From NCBI GenBank assembly GCA_013397695.1, contig VYZI01000391.1:312640-376639 (forward strand): DNA of 64,000 nucleotides, given 5' to 3'. The notes under the pieces were generated by a model. That model did not search any database. It worked only from the letters and a program-made list of their open reading frames with translations, and was not told the DNA's origin. Shown here piece by piece: positions 1 to 13,399 of this stretch (its first letter is position 1; each line of letters starts with the position of its first letter). Position numbers and translations under genes: made by a program. Origin of the DNA: Centropus unirufus (Eukaryota > Chordata > Aves > Cuculiformes > Centropidae).

Positions 1-3000
1 TTACACAAGAAAGAGAGAATTATACAAATTAGATTAAATTAATAAATACAGGACATATAATAAACTTACTGCAAATATTTCCAAGATCATAAAAGACTGG
101 TATATGTTACAGTGGGTCATAGAATCTTGCATGAGAGATTAATTTCAATTGCTCTAGTTTAGAAACACTTTTATAAGAACTGGAAACTTGCAGCAGGACC
201 ATAAACAAAGTTCAGTGATAATACAGACAAAGAGCAGTTCATCACAATGAGTGGGTTGGGTCTACCAGTTGCTGTATTGATCACTACTAGTTTTTTTCTC
301 ATTTAGCAGCTTCATCAGCACAGGGGGAAAAAGGCCAGACATTTGTTTCATTTGTTTTAATTTTTAATTAACTTATTTGGACCCTTTTCATAGCCCTATT
401 GGATTTGGATCCTCAGATATTCTAGGAAATTAGTTTACTGGAAGAATTCTTCATGCAAACAGAGCATTTTGAATGGAGATAAATCAGAATTAAGAACATT
501 CCTGAGTATTTGCACCAAGAAAAACAGTTCTAAAATCACTGCTAACCCCATCAAAATAAAAAATCTGAACTCTGAAAACAGCTTCTCACATTATTTATCA
601 AATAGCTCAAAGGGAAGGAATTAAATCTTTGTGCAGTTTAGTTCTCCTCAAAGAGCCTAGAACAATAATTACTGGAAAACTACAGCTGAGAAAATATTGT
701 CCTACTTGTCATAAACTATGTTTTGTGGAGTTCTCCTAGGTCATTCCTATTCACATGAAGAAAATAGAAAACAAGTCAAGGATTTTCTGGTATAGAACTC
801 TCTCTTTTCTACACTTCTCAGTTTTCATACTTAAAGAGGAAGAACACACAATTTTTTTCACAACTTTTAAGTCTCCTCTCTAACAAACTGAGGCAGAAAT
901 TACTTCTATCCTTCCACAAGGACATACGTTTCTTTGCCTTTAATTTCTCATACATTCATGAATTTATTAGTATATTCCTTTACCATGGTATTTATTAAAT
1001 ATTACACACTGCCATAGTCTGAACATTTGCTTGTTATTTTGGGTGATGCCATACAGAGCCTTCTCCTATCTCTTTACTTAAATAGCTTAATTGATTCTCC
1101 AAAGGTTCTGAAATAAACCTGCCTTGCACATTTGTCAGCTATAAGCAGGTCTCTAACTGTGAATAAATCAAAGACCTAACCTATGACAGTCATTAACAAC
1201 TTCCAGAACAATGTTAAGTTCATGGATAATTCAGAATAGAGAAAGAGACAAAAATCCTCCAATAAATTATTCACTTCAAATTATTCTTCCAGTTCTTGTT
1301 TCCACCAGTGACTAAATAATCTGTCTACATAAAGCTTTTATCTAAGCCCATCACTATAGTATTTAAGAACTAAAATAAACGATGATACTTAGCAAAATAA
1401 CTCAAGAACAAATTGTTCCACATTAAATCCTTCCTGGCTGAACATAATGGCTTGTATTCATCCTTTTTCACTTCTATTTCCTAGCTGAAATACTCAGATT
1501 AGGAAAGTAGATGCTTTCTAGAGTGAATGAGGGATGGAATAGCAATTCCAGACTATTTAGCCTACCATCTGAATCTCCCCCCAGATGCTCCATAAAGCTT
1601 GTCAGCCTAAAATGTCCACATCATCTTGCATTATGAGGGTTCTTCTTCCCTCTGTAATATCTTCAACTAACTCTTCCTGCTTGATTTGCCAAAGGAGAGA
1701 TTACACCAACAATATTCACTATCAGCAGGGAGCCTGGGTGCTGGGTGCCACTGTACATTTTAAGTGCTATCTGCTATATGTTTATATACAACATGCGCTA
1801 TGTTTATATTCTGATATAAGCATCTTTTGTGGATCAGTAGGACTTAATTTCTTTGCTGTAATCAAGCTTTTCAGAGTAGCCGTAGGACAAGGAAGAAAGA
1901 ATCAGCCAACAGTATGGGCCTATAAAAAGTGACTTACAGCCTGGAAAGGATCTTTTTGAAAATGCTAATGAAATCCTCTTTCAGAATCAGTTGAGAAAGT
2001 TGTGCTTTGAAGCTAACTAAATGCCTACTGTAACCAGGTCCTTATGGATTCAATTGTACTAAAAGGTATTATTTGTTTTTTCTGTCTTTACTATGGTAGT
2101 TACACATATCTCATGACCTAAATGATTGTTTCTAACTCTTGGACATATGGGTAATCAGCACTATTAATAATTAATAGCTGAAAAATGCCAGCTAACAATT
2201 TTATTGAAGGGGGGGCAGTATAATTTAGTCTAATAACTATGTTTGTCTTTAAAAAGTAGTTCTCTTGCTAGGAGAGACCTTCCCAGCATGTTACCCACAC
2301 ATAAAGTGTTCTAATACCTTGAAGTTTATGACTTACAGGTTTAGAACCTGAAAGCTGTATTTTGGGATCCAGATCACTGGGCATTTGACAAAGGTACGGA
2401 ACTACCACTTTGCTGAAGGCTAGATGCATAGATGGTCAAGAAAATTAGTCTACTTCTGAGCTACCATCCTGTCTGAATACATCTGATAGCGTCATCAATA
2501 GATCCGTAGGAGAAAAGCAGAAATATGCCAATCAGTAATTCTTGTGTAAAAAAATGGCAGGAGTGAAAACTGAAGGCAAGAGCCAATAAGGTAACTTATT
2601 ATGAATGAAATTGCTGATAAATGTTACCTCTGGTACAAAGAACAGAATAAGCTATGCACAAAGCAACAGCTCCATCAATAAGAAAAGTGGTTATCAATTA
2701 CAGCTCTACTTGAGAAGACTAACAGACTGTGCTGGGACATGTGACTTTGCAGATAAATGGAAACTGTTAAAATTAGAACAAGAGGATCAGGTAAAAATAC
2801 AATTAAGCAATGCAAGTCAGATAGTTTATATTGTTCTTTCTTTCCCTTTCATACATAATGCAACAGAATTCTCAGCAGCTGAACGAGAAAACTGGACATA
2901 TCTGTATGTTTAATGGATGTCCCTACACAAGAAAGCAATATTGAGTAATATATGTACAAGTTCAGAACCTGAAAACAGCTCCAATAATGTGAAACTGTCC

Positions 3001-3410
3001 TTGAGTTAACTAGATTTGCTGGCTGCTTAGTCTTGTTAGGTCACCTAAAAGGAGGCTCCACTAATCTGGCTGCCTCTTGGCAGCAAAAATATTTTTTGTT
3101 GCAAAGGATGTGAATGTTCCAGCTTATTTAAAATGGATCACTGTACCAAGTTCCATGTGCAGCAAAAAATTACAACAATTTTACTTCCATCCATGGAGAT
3201 GATAGGTATTATCTCTCTATCTGGGACTAAGAACAATAGAACCCATGATGACATGGGCCTCTAAAAGTTGTATAACATATAGGGGAAAGTTATATATTAT
3301 AGAAAAATGCGTACTAAATTTTAATCCTTTCACACAGAGAGCCAGTTGCATATGTTGTATGCGATTTCTATGAAAGGCTTATTGCAAGATTCCAAACTTC
3401 ATAATATGTG
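1..3410. other. non-coding AT-rich DNA, no gene seen
   Basis: Stops are frequent in all frames. The open frames at 1585-1932 and 2605-2913 (plus) show no domain and no convincing splice sites. No transposon was recognised. The stretch reads as intergenic or intronic vertebrate DNA. Confidence 0.6.
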
Positions 3411-3777
3411 GATATGGGGGTGGTTTAGGCTAGAGAAGAGTAGGCGAGGGGAGACCTTATCACTGCCTACAACTACCTGAAAGGAGGTTGTGAAGAGGTG
3501 GGTGCTGGTCTCTTCTGCCAAGTGACAGGTGATGAGTGGGAATGGCCTCAAGTTGTGCCACAGGAGGTACAGATTGGACATCAGGAAAAACTTTTTCACT
3601 GAAAGGGTCATCAGGCCCTGGAACAGGCTGCCTAAGGAGGTGGTTGACTCACTGTCCCCAGAGGCATTTAAAAGGTGAGTAGGTGAGGTACTTAACAATA
3701 TGGTTCAGTGGTGGAGAGGTACGGTTCGACTCAATGATCTCAGGGGTCTTTTCCAACATGGTGACTCATGAGTCTAT
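3411..3777 (+). mobile_element. CR1 LINE fragment, 3' end
   Basis: This is the 3' end of a chicken-repeat-1 (CR1) non-LTR retrotransposon in sense orientation. It starts in the region encoding the C-terminal part of the reverse-transcriptase ORF. Between about 3555 and 3670 the plus strand still encodes CR1-like residues, including RYRLDIRKNFFTERV and NRLPKEVVDS. Frame-breaking stops occur before and after this part. The 3' end, about 3722-3777, carries the typical CR1 run (gactcaatgatctcaggggt, then ttttccaac) and a degraded ATTCTAT-like end. The tail repeats are no longer clean, so the copy is fairly old. It is 5' truncated, as almost all CR1 copies are. The open frame on the opposite strand here is only its antisense shadow. 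Confidence 0.93.
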
Positions 3778-6339
3778 TAGAAATATTTAAAGAAAAATGC
3801 TTTATAGACTGTTGAAACTTCCATGAAAATATTATAAACAGCATAACAGCTACTCTGCATGGAAGGAATTAAGGAACATGGTAGAAGTGTTGACTCTTGA
3901 AAAAACCCAAGAGACAACTATGCACCTTCCTTCATATGTCAGAGGCCAACTGCAGAGAACTGTAAGGGAACACTAAACTATTATATCTCTGATTATTTGA
4001 CCAACTTTAGATTAAATTACTTACATCCTAACAATGTCTATTTATATTCAGAGGCTGGAAAGAGAGCCTATTGTGATTAGCTCATAAAGAGGAATCTATT
4101 CATAAACAAAAAATGAGAGGAATATAATCTTGTCTATCATCATGCAGTCTTTCTGCCTGTTCGACAGTCAGCTAGTTCACATACACATAGATAAAATTAC
4201 AGTATTAATCTTTTAATGTTATAATTCACCACCAGCAGAAATAAAGCACATAGTGGGACCACACCAGTGTGCAACTTCTTTACCATGTATTGTATGAGGC
4301 TACAATATCCTTCACCTTTTTTGACTCTTTCTCTTCTCTGCTCTTGGCAACTTTAATTGGTCATGTTACCAGAAGAGACATGAAAGCACCAACATCCTCA
4401 CAACCTTCCAGGTTGGAAGAAATTATAGCAGATCATTGCAGGGAGGAAGGTGAAATAAGAAAGTGATTCTTAGTGAAAATTTCTTTAAAAAACATGGATT
4501 TTGTTACCCCTGTTTTCCCAGGAACATTCAATGATCTTTTTCTGTTGTGTAGGACTATTCATTGCAGACATCAGGATTTATTCATGGTCTTTACCTTATT
4601 TAGAAGCACTTAGATTTACAAGGTTTGTCTAGTTTCAACTGAGCCTACAGATTAGTATCTGTTTTTGTTCCTTCCTTATAACAGTGTCTTAAAATCAGGT
4701 TTCCAGGGCTAGTGTTCATGCTCACAAAGTCATTATTTGTTTCTCATGATTTACTCTCTGCTTTTCCACCAGGAAAAAGAACCACTTTCCATACATTCCT
4801 CTTTGCAAGCTCATTTGATCAAATACCTAAAAGAAATTTGCAAATGTTTCAAATTATGCCTTGGACTGTCTTTTTTCCCTGTGTCTGTAACTAGCTCTGG
4901 GAAAGCGAAAGGGAAGAGAGATTATCTACAATTGAAAAAGAGTTGGAAGGCAAGCATGGCAGACTGAGATGTTGGCTTAAATGTTCAACATCAGTTGTTT
5001 CCTTCTTTGACTGTGTAATTTGAGAGGAAACACTGTGGGGAACTCAGTATCACAGGCTGTGTAAGTACTTAACCTGAGTCTGTGAAAGCCAGAGAACGCC
5101 ACATAGTTGTGTCTGTGTCTGGAGACAAGAGCAAAGAAACCATTTTACTGTTCATTACAGATGGATTCTCTCTCTCTACTGCCACAAAGGGACAGCCCTG
5201 AGCCCTGCTCCAAAGCCTGCAACTATATCTGGATAACCTAACATCACATTGGCTGGTGCCAATATTATATAGTGAAAATATTGATTTATAGAATAGAGCC
5301 ACAAATTCAGAGGTAATGAGTTGAAGTTTTGATGGGTGGGAGAGCACTCATCATTCTGAAGGTACACTTAATGCAGAAGGCAGAAGCCCAAGCCATGGTA
5401 CACATTCAAATGTCACCTGTGCCTTCACTTTCCCAGCAGAGAACAACATGAGTGCCAAAGTCTTGATCCTGCTTTCCAACAAGATCGATAATCTTGGCAT
5501 AAGCTAAAGGACTAACATTACCAGATGTCCTTACACAAACTACCTTTCCTAAGTACAGTTTTGCTATCATCAAAAACTTCTTTATTGTTCTAGTGTTTAA
5601 AAATAAAGCAACATAAAAGGGGCAGGAGGCATTTATGATTAGGAACATTTCATTTTTCCACTTTATAGCACACTTCACTAATATTGGTATTGGTCTACCT
5701 GAGAGGGCAGCAAACAGAGGACAGGACAGCTGGCAGAAGCAAAGAGATGAAACCTCTCAATCTAGTGTCATTAATGAAGAACAAGAAAATGCAATATGAG
5801 GCCAGCCAAAACTGCCTAGTTTAGTACTACTCCTGTGTCATTAACAGCACCCTGTCACCTGTATTTTCAATGACCATTACTTCAGAAGTCAGCTAGCAGA
5901 GTTCGTGACTACAACCACCCCACCTATACCAGTGTTCCTTTATGGTTTTCCCTAGTCAAATTATCATATTAATATTTATGTGAAGAGCAGACAAATAAAT
6001 TCTGCCTTCCTGACTTTGGTGTCCTAAGTGAGATCAACTGACTTCAGTGCAAAGCGTAAATCTGTTCTCAGGGACGTGCCTCCATTATTGTGAGTGAAGA
6101 GAAACCTGCTTTTATAGCTGCACACCTGAGACCACAATTTACAATGCGGAAAAGCTAGACAGGGAGCCCACGCATACCTAAAGATCGCTTCTCCAGTACA
6201 CCTGCACCTACATATAGTCAGTCTATTTTCTGAGTTGTTGTCTAGATATATGTATTGGGACAGACAACTATTTATGGGAATATTTGGCAAAGTAATATCA
6301 CTCAGTAATTAGAGACATTACTAAGCTTTGCAGAATAAC
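3778..6339. other. non-coding DNA, no gene seen
   Basis: Several short open frames occur on both strands. One at 5406-5678 on the minus strand is protein-like near its C-terminus, with a possible acceptor (aacactag, exon from about 5593) and a weak donor (GGCACAG|GTGACA, about 5415). The donor is too weak and the product too unfamiliar to call an exon. Confidence 0.5.
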
Positions 6340-6665
6340 ACCTGGGGGCTGTGGTGGGCAAAAAGTTAGACCTAAGCCAGCAATGTGCCCCTTCCATCAA
6401 GGATAATCATATCCGGAGCTGTATTAGGAGAAGGGCAACCTACAGGTTAAAGGAACTGATTCTTCTTCCCCTCTGATTAGGACTGGTGAGTCCATGCTTT
6501 GAGTATGCTGTCCAGATTGGGGCTACAGGAGTGATATGGACAGAAGGCAGTCCAGCCAAGGACAACAAAAATGATAAAGGCCCTGAAGCATCTCTCCTCT
6601 GAGGAAAGGCTGATATAGGTAGTACCGTTCCGCTAGGACAAGAGAAGGCTCAGAGGAAACTGATT
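6340..6665 (+). mobile_element. CR1 LINE fragment, internal and degraded
   Basis: This is a second CR1 remnant in plus orientation, derived from the segment after the reverse-transcriptase catalytic core. Recognisable blocks in order are: cctgggggctgtggtgggca followed by aagccagcaatgtgcccctt near 6350-6395; cttcccctctgattaggactggtgag near 6466-6488; the gtccagattggggct block near 6510; and gataaaggccctgaagcatctctcctctgaggaaaggctga near 6570-6612, ending with agaagaggctcagaggg-like sequence near 6640-6655. Small deletions and substitutions break every frame. Neither the 3' tail nor the 5' half is present. The homology fades after about 6665, so the right boundary is approximate. Confidence 0.88.
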
Positions 6666-9600
6666 TGTTCAGTACCATGCAGTCAGCCAAGCTAAGCTCA
6701 GTGTGACTGTTTGTCAGCAGAAGTGTGGGTGATGCCTTACCAAGGCAGATAGTCATTCCCAAAGAATACAGAGAACTTCTACTACTTGCTCATTCAATTT
6801 CTGAACATATTGAAAGTATTTGAAAGTCTTTCTCCACAGCATCCGAGACTTTCTATTCTGGTCACAAAGTTAGGTTTATATTTATAGAACTGCACAATGC
6901 TGTGCTTTTAATCGACTTCAAATACATTTTAGAAAGGTGAGCAGAGAACTCTGCTAACTGTGGCAAGGGTCATCTGGAAGAACCATGCACTGTAAAAAGG
7001 CTCATATGGGCTAATCCACAGGAGGCCAAGGTTCCCCTGCCCCTTGTCGTCTGAAGAAAAAGGTAGAGCCGTGAGATATCTCAGAGCCACTACGTGAGCT
7101 ATTATCTGAGAACATACAAGACAGTAATTTAAAGAGGGGATTTTGTAATGCAGTCCACAGAGTATGAAAAAGTCACTGCAGGGGTATCTTAGGGTGGTTT
7201 TGTACTACTTCAATGTTTAAATTGACACAAGAATTTTCAAGATGAATGTGTAGAATAGCTTTTAAATAATGACCTATAAAGGCATATTCTGCAGATATAC
7301 ATTATAATAACTGTATTTTAATATCAGTATGTGTTCCATTCTTATTAAAAAACCAAATTAACTGAAAGAGAGGACTATGGGTAACTGATAGATCAGTTCA
7401 TGCAAATTTCTTCTCCCAAGGTTGGAACCCAGCCATTTTGACATACACAGAATTCTTTGCCAGGTCCCTGGAACACCGAACAAAAAAATCTGGTACATTT
7501 AAAAAAAAAAGAATTGAAAAAAAATGCCATAGCTCTCACCCGATGCACAGGGGATCTGACAGACAGGCTTTTGGCAATTTCAGTAAGAATTTAGCCTGGC
7601 ACATGAGGTCAGATGAACTTAGAAAATCAGAGCTCCTCTTTCGGCTGCCTGATAACATTTTTGACCTAAGGGATATATTATTGTACATACTGAAGGAGCT
7701 GGACAGCAAGCTGAGGGGTAGAGAGACCTTATCTGATCCATTACTTTCCCTGAAATCCTTTATGTCTCACAGATAGCTGCCTGTATTATACAGAAGATTT
7801 TGTGATATGTTGTTGATTCTAGTGACTAACTGACTGCATTGCACTTCGGATTCTTCTGAATATCCCCACAAATGAGTGGTATGTCTAGCCTGGAAGCTTG
7901 ACTTTCCATTTACCTGTGTCCATCAAATGGGCTTACACTTGGAATATGTAACATATTTCTGCTTTTCACTTTACATGTCTCTGCAACATCATGAAATGTA
8001 TAAACTATCTTTTTTTCACCAAATGTTTATTCTGGAAGCTCATTTTTGGCCAGTATTCTGAATTACAATAAATTAGGAGCAGGAAGGTATGGTTGCTATC
8101 ACTCAGGTCATACTAAAAGCTCAATTTCAGCAAAGCACTGAGATATAGTATTAAATATATTAAATATAGATTAATATATGGTTTATACTGAGAGGGGAAT
8201 ACACCAAATAATATGCTTAAGACAGGAAATGAAGCTCTCAAAGTAAACAATTCTTCAATGATAAATGAAATAGTAGCCTTCTATCCTCATGACCTATTTT
8301 TTGAGCGTGAATAAAAGACTACTGCTGACATCAGCATGTCTTAGCCGAGATCCTCAATGAAATTAAACACACTCTTGGTCTTGTGGAGTTTGAACATTTC
8401 AGTTTGTCAGCCATCTTGGGTTTGTCTAATACAGGAAATAGGTTTTTGTACCAGGATCCCCTTCTAGCTTCCTACACTGTTTTCCTATTGATCAAGATCT
8501 TAAAAATAAAGATTTTCTTAATTTCTGAAGAAAACTTCTCATAAACAGAGATATGTGTGAAAAACACACGGAGTAATAGATATCAGTGCCTGAATTTGCT
8601 TTACTAGTCCAGATTGTCAATGAAAAATCAAGGAAGCACCAGGAGAGAGGCAGCGTGTAAGATCATTTAAATTATCTGAAGTTCATACCATCTTTAACAT
8701 TTTTTTCTTTAAGGATCTGAAAAGCAAAATAGTAAGATCACTCACTACAGTAAAACGAAGATCCCAGGTTCAGACAACACATACTGTCATTTAGTTTAAC
8801 CCATAGTTAAGTATAATAGATATAGGGACCCAGTGTCATTATTCAGTAAAATCAGTGTAAAAACGTTGTGATGTATGCTTAGCGCACTTACGTGTATCTA
8901 AGTTATATGTGAGTCAGTGACACTTCAAAAATGGAGGAATACTCCAGATCACTTGTGGTAGCTGACGCTGTTGCCTACTGACACTCTCCAAGTCATCATT
9001 TAACCTATTAGAATATTTGACCACTTAAGGAAAAGGGTGCCTAGAAACCAGAAAATCGCTTTGAATACATAGCAAAAGAATTCAAAAAAGGACATGGATA
9101 CTCAACTGGTCAACAAAGGTTTCCTCCAGCATTTGGAATATTTTTCTGGACGGACACAGATGAGCTTAAGCACATGAAAAATTAATACAGACAAAATTCA
9201 TAAGAGAACCAGAATAAGAGTCACCAAATCGTCAGGATACCAGTGCTTGAAGTGTTCCTCTTTTGCATGGATTCACATCCAAGCAGCTCCAGAGCCCCAA
9301 GGGAGTACACTGAAAATCAAGATTCAGGTCATGCAGTTTTTAGGTTTCTGGGTTCCTACAGTGCTAGGCATTCTGGCTACGTGTAAAGCATCTGGGAGCA
9401 TTCCCAGGCACTGGAATTCGACCATCCATACTGGGAACCTGTTAAAACATTGCCTGCTACAAATTTGGCACATCATAACTAGCTGTCTCCATAGGACAGC
9501 TCATTCCAGGGACATTTCCCAACAGGCATTTTGCACGCAGTCAGCCTGCTTTGGAGTTTACAAGAGTTTGTTAGCATGGTCAATGGGCCATTGTGTTCCA

Positions 9601-12600
9601 GTTGGCCTAATTGTCTGGGAATGTTCCTGGGAATGTTTAATGCAATAGTTTATTTGTGCCTGTTATTTTTGAGTCAATGTAGCAGCTCACCACTGTCAAA
9701 AGGGGAGGACTTGTTCCCTTTCCCGACTACATCATTTTGCTCCTTCCATTATACCAGCTCTGGTGCTTTTCTGGCCCTTTTCTGAAATAATTGAACTCTG
9801 TAACCTGCAGAGACCCATTTACTTTCCCTTGCTAGTGTAGGTAACTGCGTGTTTATGAATTTGAATTGGCTCACTGCTGAGCCTGGAAATCACCAAAGCC
9901 AGCTCAAGAAAGGCATGGTTGTGCCTGGAAAGAGAAGGGTGACATAGCAGGGTGGAGCAATTTCTCTCAAGTAGCGCCAATGATGCATTATGCTGTGCTT
10001 ATAACTACACTTCATTTATCTTACTGAAAAGAACTTAGACTGTAGTTCCAAGAGTACTTTGAACTGATAAAAGCGATCACTGCTGCTGCAAATGGAGGGT
10101 CTCCTTGGCTGTCTTTCCCCAATTGCTCATTTCCCATATCTCCTCCCTTGTGCCAGCACAGCAGTGTATATAGGTTAATCATAACTTGAACTTGTTCACT
10201 GCATGGCCATAAATGGTAATGCTAAAATGGAATCTCCAGTGGATGGGGGGGAATTAAGTGGAAGTAAGGCAAGGTATCAGATTCAAAAAGAAGGTGGCAC
10301 AGCAAAATCAGGGTTTATTATCTTTAACTGTTTATACAACTACTGCATTGGGTAGCTCAGGAGGCATGTGCATATTTTAAAATTTTAAGAAGCTATTCAG
10401 ATTAAGCAGTTGTAGAGCAGGGTTTACAGAGGAAAAGAGACTGTAGGTACCCTAAATATATATAATGGTTCAAATACCATTATAAAATCAAAGACGGCTT
10501 GCACAGATTTTCTTCCCAATTCTTTTTTTCTGCATATAGAAGTTGTGTTTTCCTAACAGCATTAGCTATTAGGTCAGATCTTTTTTAAAGAAAACCCTCT
10601 ATATGAGGGATATGAGCTGAAAAAAAAAAAACAATCATCAGAGTTGTTTTGTTCATTATGACAGTTTAAAAACACAATGCAAACATCTTTGTGGTGCAAT
10701 AATGGAACTCATCCTAGTGTGTTTTTATAAACTTTTTATTGTAAATATGCCTTCTTTCAAAAAAACACAATTGGGAAGAAGCAATGGAGAAGAAGCTTTA
10801 ACTTTATGTTGCTGTCAGACTGATTTAATTTGCAGTATTCCCTACCACTAATTGGTTAAATAAATTGCATTTTTGTAGCACAGACAGGAGCCGTATTAGA
10901 TTTTTGGAATTCTGATCCAGCTCCAGAATGTCTCGTGGAGTAGTTTTCATTACACTCTTGTGTAGGCTTTTTAATGCCTCTAAACATTTAATTAAGTTAT
11001 TCTAGCAAGCATAACATGTTCCACAGAAAAAGTTTTCTACTGCTGTTGTTTAGACTTAAGTCTCCCACATAGCTTTTCCGCTGTGAGTTTTAAGACTTTA
11101 GAAAATGATAATGCTACTACTGGATATCCTAACTTTTATATTTTTTTTCTAATTATTTTTCTCTCAAAAAAAAAATCACAGGCTATTTAAAATAGTAGCC
11201 AGTGCAAATCAATAGAGTTATGCTGATCTTTCACTGTGCTGATTTACACAAGCTAGGAAACTATGAAGGGAAATGATTTTGTGCTTACCACCCAGAAATG
11301 AGCTATCAAGTATGTCATGTGTCCCAACTGCAACAGTAACTGTGAAACAATTGTGTTAGAAATGGAGCAAAGCTCAGGGCTTTCACAGCTCTGGTCAAGG
11401 TGCACTTTAATTTTCTTATCTAGTTATAAGTGATTTGGACAAGGTAAAATCTGTAGGCAGAGACAATACATCTTGTTAATCCGTCAAATAAAAACTGGGT
11501 AGAAAGTGGAAAAGGAGAGGCAGGAAAGTTTTCAGGCACAAAAGTTTACTTCAAGCCTTCTTGAAGCTGAACATTTACATGGCTTAGGTATATGATTAGA
11601 TTTTGGTAAGGTTCCTCCATACAAGCCTGATATCAGAGTATCAGCCTTTTGAGACACAGGTTTTCCATGGCACACCTAACAACATTTTTGGGTTTCAAAC
11701 TGCATCCCTGCATGGAGGCTAGTCCTACCATAAACAGCATGATTAAAGGTAACAGAATTGGTGCTTACATTTATATTTTTTGGAACAGATACCAACACAA
11801 TTTCTTCAGTACTTTCATTCTCTTTTCTTTTTTTTTCCCCTATTCTTCTCCTGTTCCTGAATTTCCTTACTGCTAGCTTTCCATCCATTTCTGAACTGAT
11901 TTCTCAATACCCATCTTCCACTTTGGGCAGATACATCCACTAATCCAGCTGATCATGCACCCAGAATTGAAAATAATTAAATTTACACAATATGTTGTGG
12001 AAAAGCAGAGAGCAGTCCTAGAAACAGATCTTAAGATGGGCAACCATGCTCATTGCATTTGTCTTTGTGCACTCAGTGCCTTCCTGATGGGGTAATTTCT
12101 CTCTGTTATTTATGGTTGTAAAAATAATCTATGCAAGTAACTTTAACAGTTCTACCAGAAAGCACACCTTGGAAGCCTGTCTCAACACAGTTCACCAGAT
12201 GTTCTGTAGCAGCACCTGCTGAGCTCTTCCTTTGCTGTCTGTATTCCTGCTGCCATAAAGTTTCAGACAAGGGTGAAATACAACAGCACCTTTCATTTAT
12301 CTACTTGCTTTGATCCAAGGGAATGACAAGATAAGCACAGAATTTAGCTGAGGACTGCTTAATCTGTTGCTGGAATGTAGTCATATCTGAGCTAGAGCGG
12401 ATGTGACTCTAACAGGCAATGTAACTACAGATTAAGACAGGAAGATAAATGATATTATGGCCATCTTGAGTGAATGGGAAAATTTTACTGGGTATAGATC
12501 AGTTATCCAAGCTGAAACTGATCCAGGGCATTAAATTTAACACTTCAGCTTTAAAACTAATGTCAACAAACCCTCACTTGTGATCACTATCCAGCACATC

Positions 12601-12949
12601 ATCTGATGTCAGAGCATACAACAAAATACCAAGCACACATATTCAGAGAACATATGAAATTCAAACATAATGATAATTATACAAATTCTAGACAATAAAA
12701 AATGAAATAGAATGTAAAGGTATCCTACAACTCCACGTTATCAAGAATGTTGCAGTAAAGAGAAACTCAATTTAAATGTCTGGTCAAACAAGCAAGAGTT
12801 CCAGGTTGATGAAGTCAACCCCAAAAGTGGAATTCACATTCTTCTACACCTTGAAGCATATTTTAACTCAGAGCCCTGCTGTCATCCCTGAAAAGGGGCA
12901 GGCTATGCCTTTTTCCCTTCAGTGGCAGATATATGCTGCTTTGTGAATC
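6666..12949. other. non-coding DNA, no gene seen
   Basis: The stretch is AT-rich with scattered open frames such as 7438-7776 and 9247-9648 (plus), none with a recognisable domain. A somewhat GC-richer patch at about 9240-9980 contains repeated CTGGGAATG/CATTCCCAG motifs. No transposon family was recognised. Confidence 0.5.
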
Positions 12950-13011
12950 TTAGCAGCGAAGCAAGATGCACACAAAACACAAGAAAAAAAATTGTCTTTC
13001 AACTTCCACAG

Positions 13012-13091
13012 AGCCCCAGTTAAACCAATTCAGCAGCTGAGAGTTGCAGAGAAAGCACAGCTTGCATCTGCTACAGTTGCTGCAGTTGGAG
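13012..13091 (+). other. exon-like segment in a GC-richer block (unproven)
   Basis: A good acceptor (pyrimidine-rich tract ending cttccacag at 13011) is followed by 80 bases open in one frame, then a possible donor (GGAG|GTGTGAG, or GTGAGT two bases on). The frame would encode a peptide containing VKPIQQLRVAEKAQLASATV, with one base left over at the start (phase 2 in) and phase 1 out. The surrounding 12950-13400 is richer in G+C than its neighbours. The family was not recognised. A long open frame on the opposite strand (12950-13399) is probably a by-product of the same composition. The segment could be a real small exon, a decayed retrocopy or chance. Confidence 0.2.
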
Positions 13092-13399
13092 GTGTGAGTT
13101 AGGAAGGAGATTTGCCAGACTGCTCGCCCTCCGAGCAAACCAGAAGGGAGCAAGATGAACTGATGCCAAAGCACAAGCTGTTTCCAAATGCAGCAACCTG
13201 TGCAGAACCAGAAGGTCGCAGACTGCAACTGGCCCAACTGCAAGTGAGACAGAGGGAACGTTCTTAATAAACACCAATGTGCCAGACAGGAAAAAGAGGT
13301 TTGGATGCTAATCTGTTCAAAATGAGGAGCTACCCTTGGATAATCTGAGGGAAAGGGTGGGGAACATGTGGGAAGTGTTTGTCCCTCTGCCCAATACAT

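Noticed and set aside
12950..13399. 149-codon minus-strand open frame
   Set aside because: Composition is cysteine, tryptophan and leucine-rich, as expected from the antisense of a GC-richer stretch. No domain or splice support.
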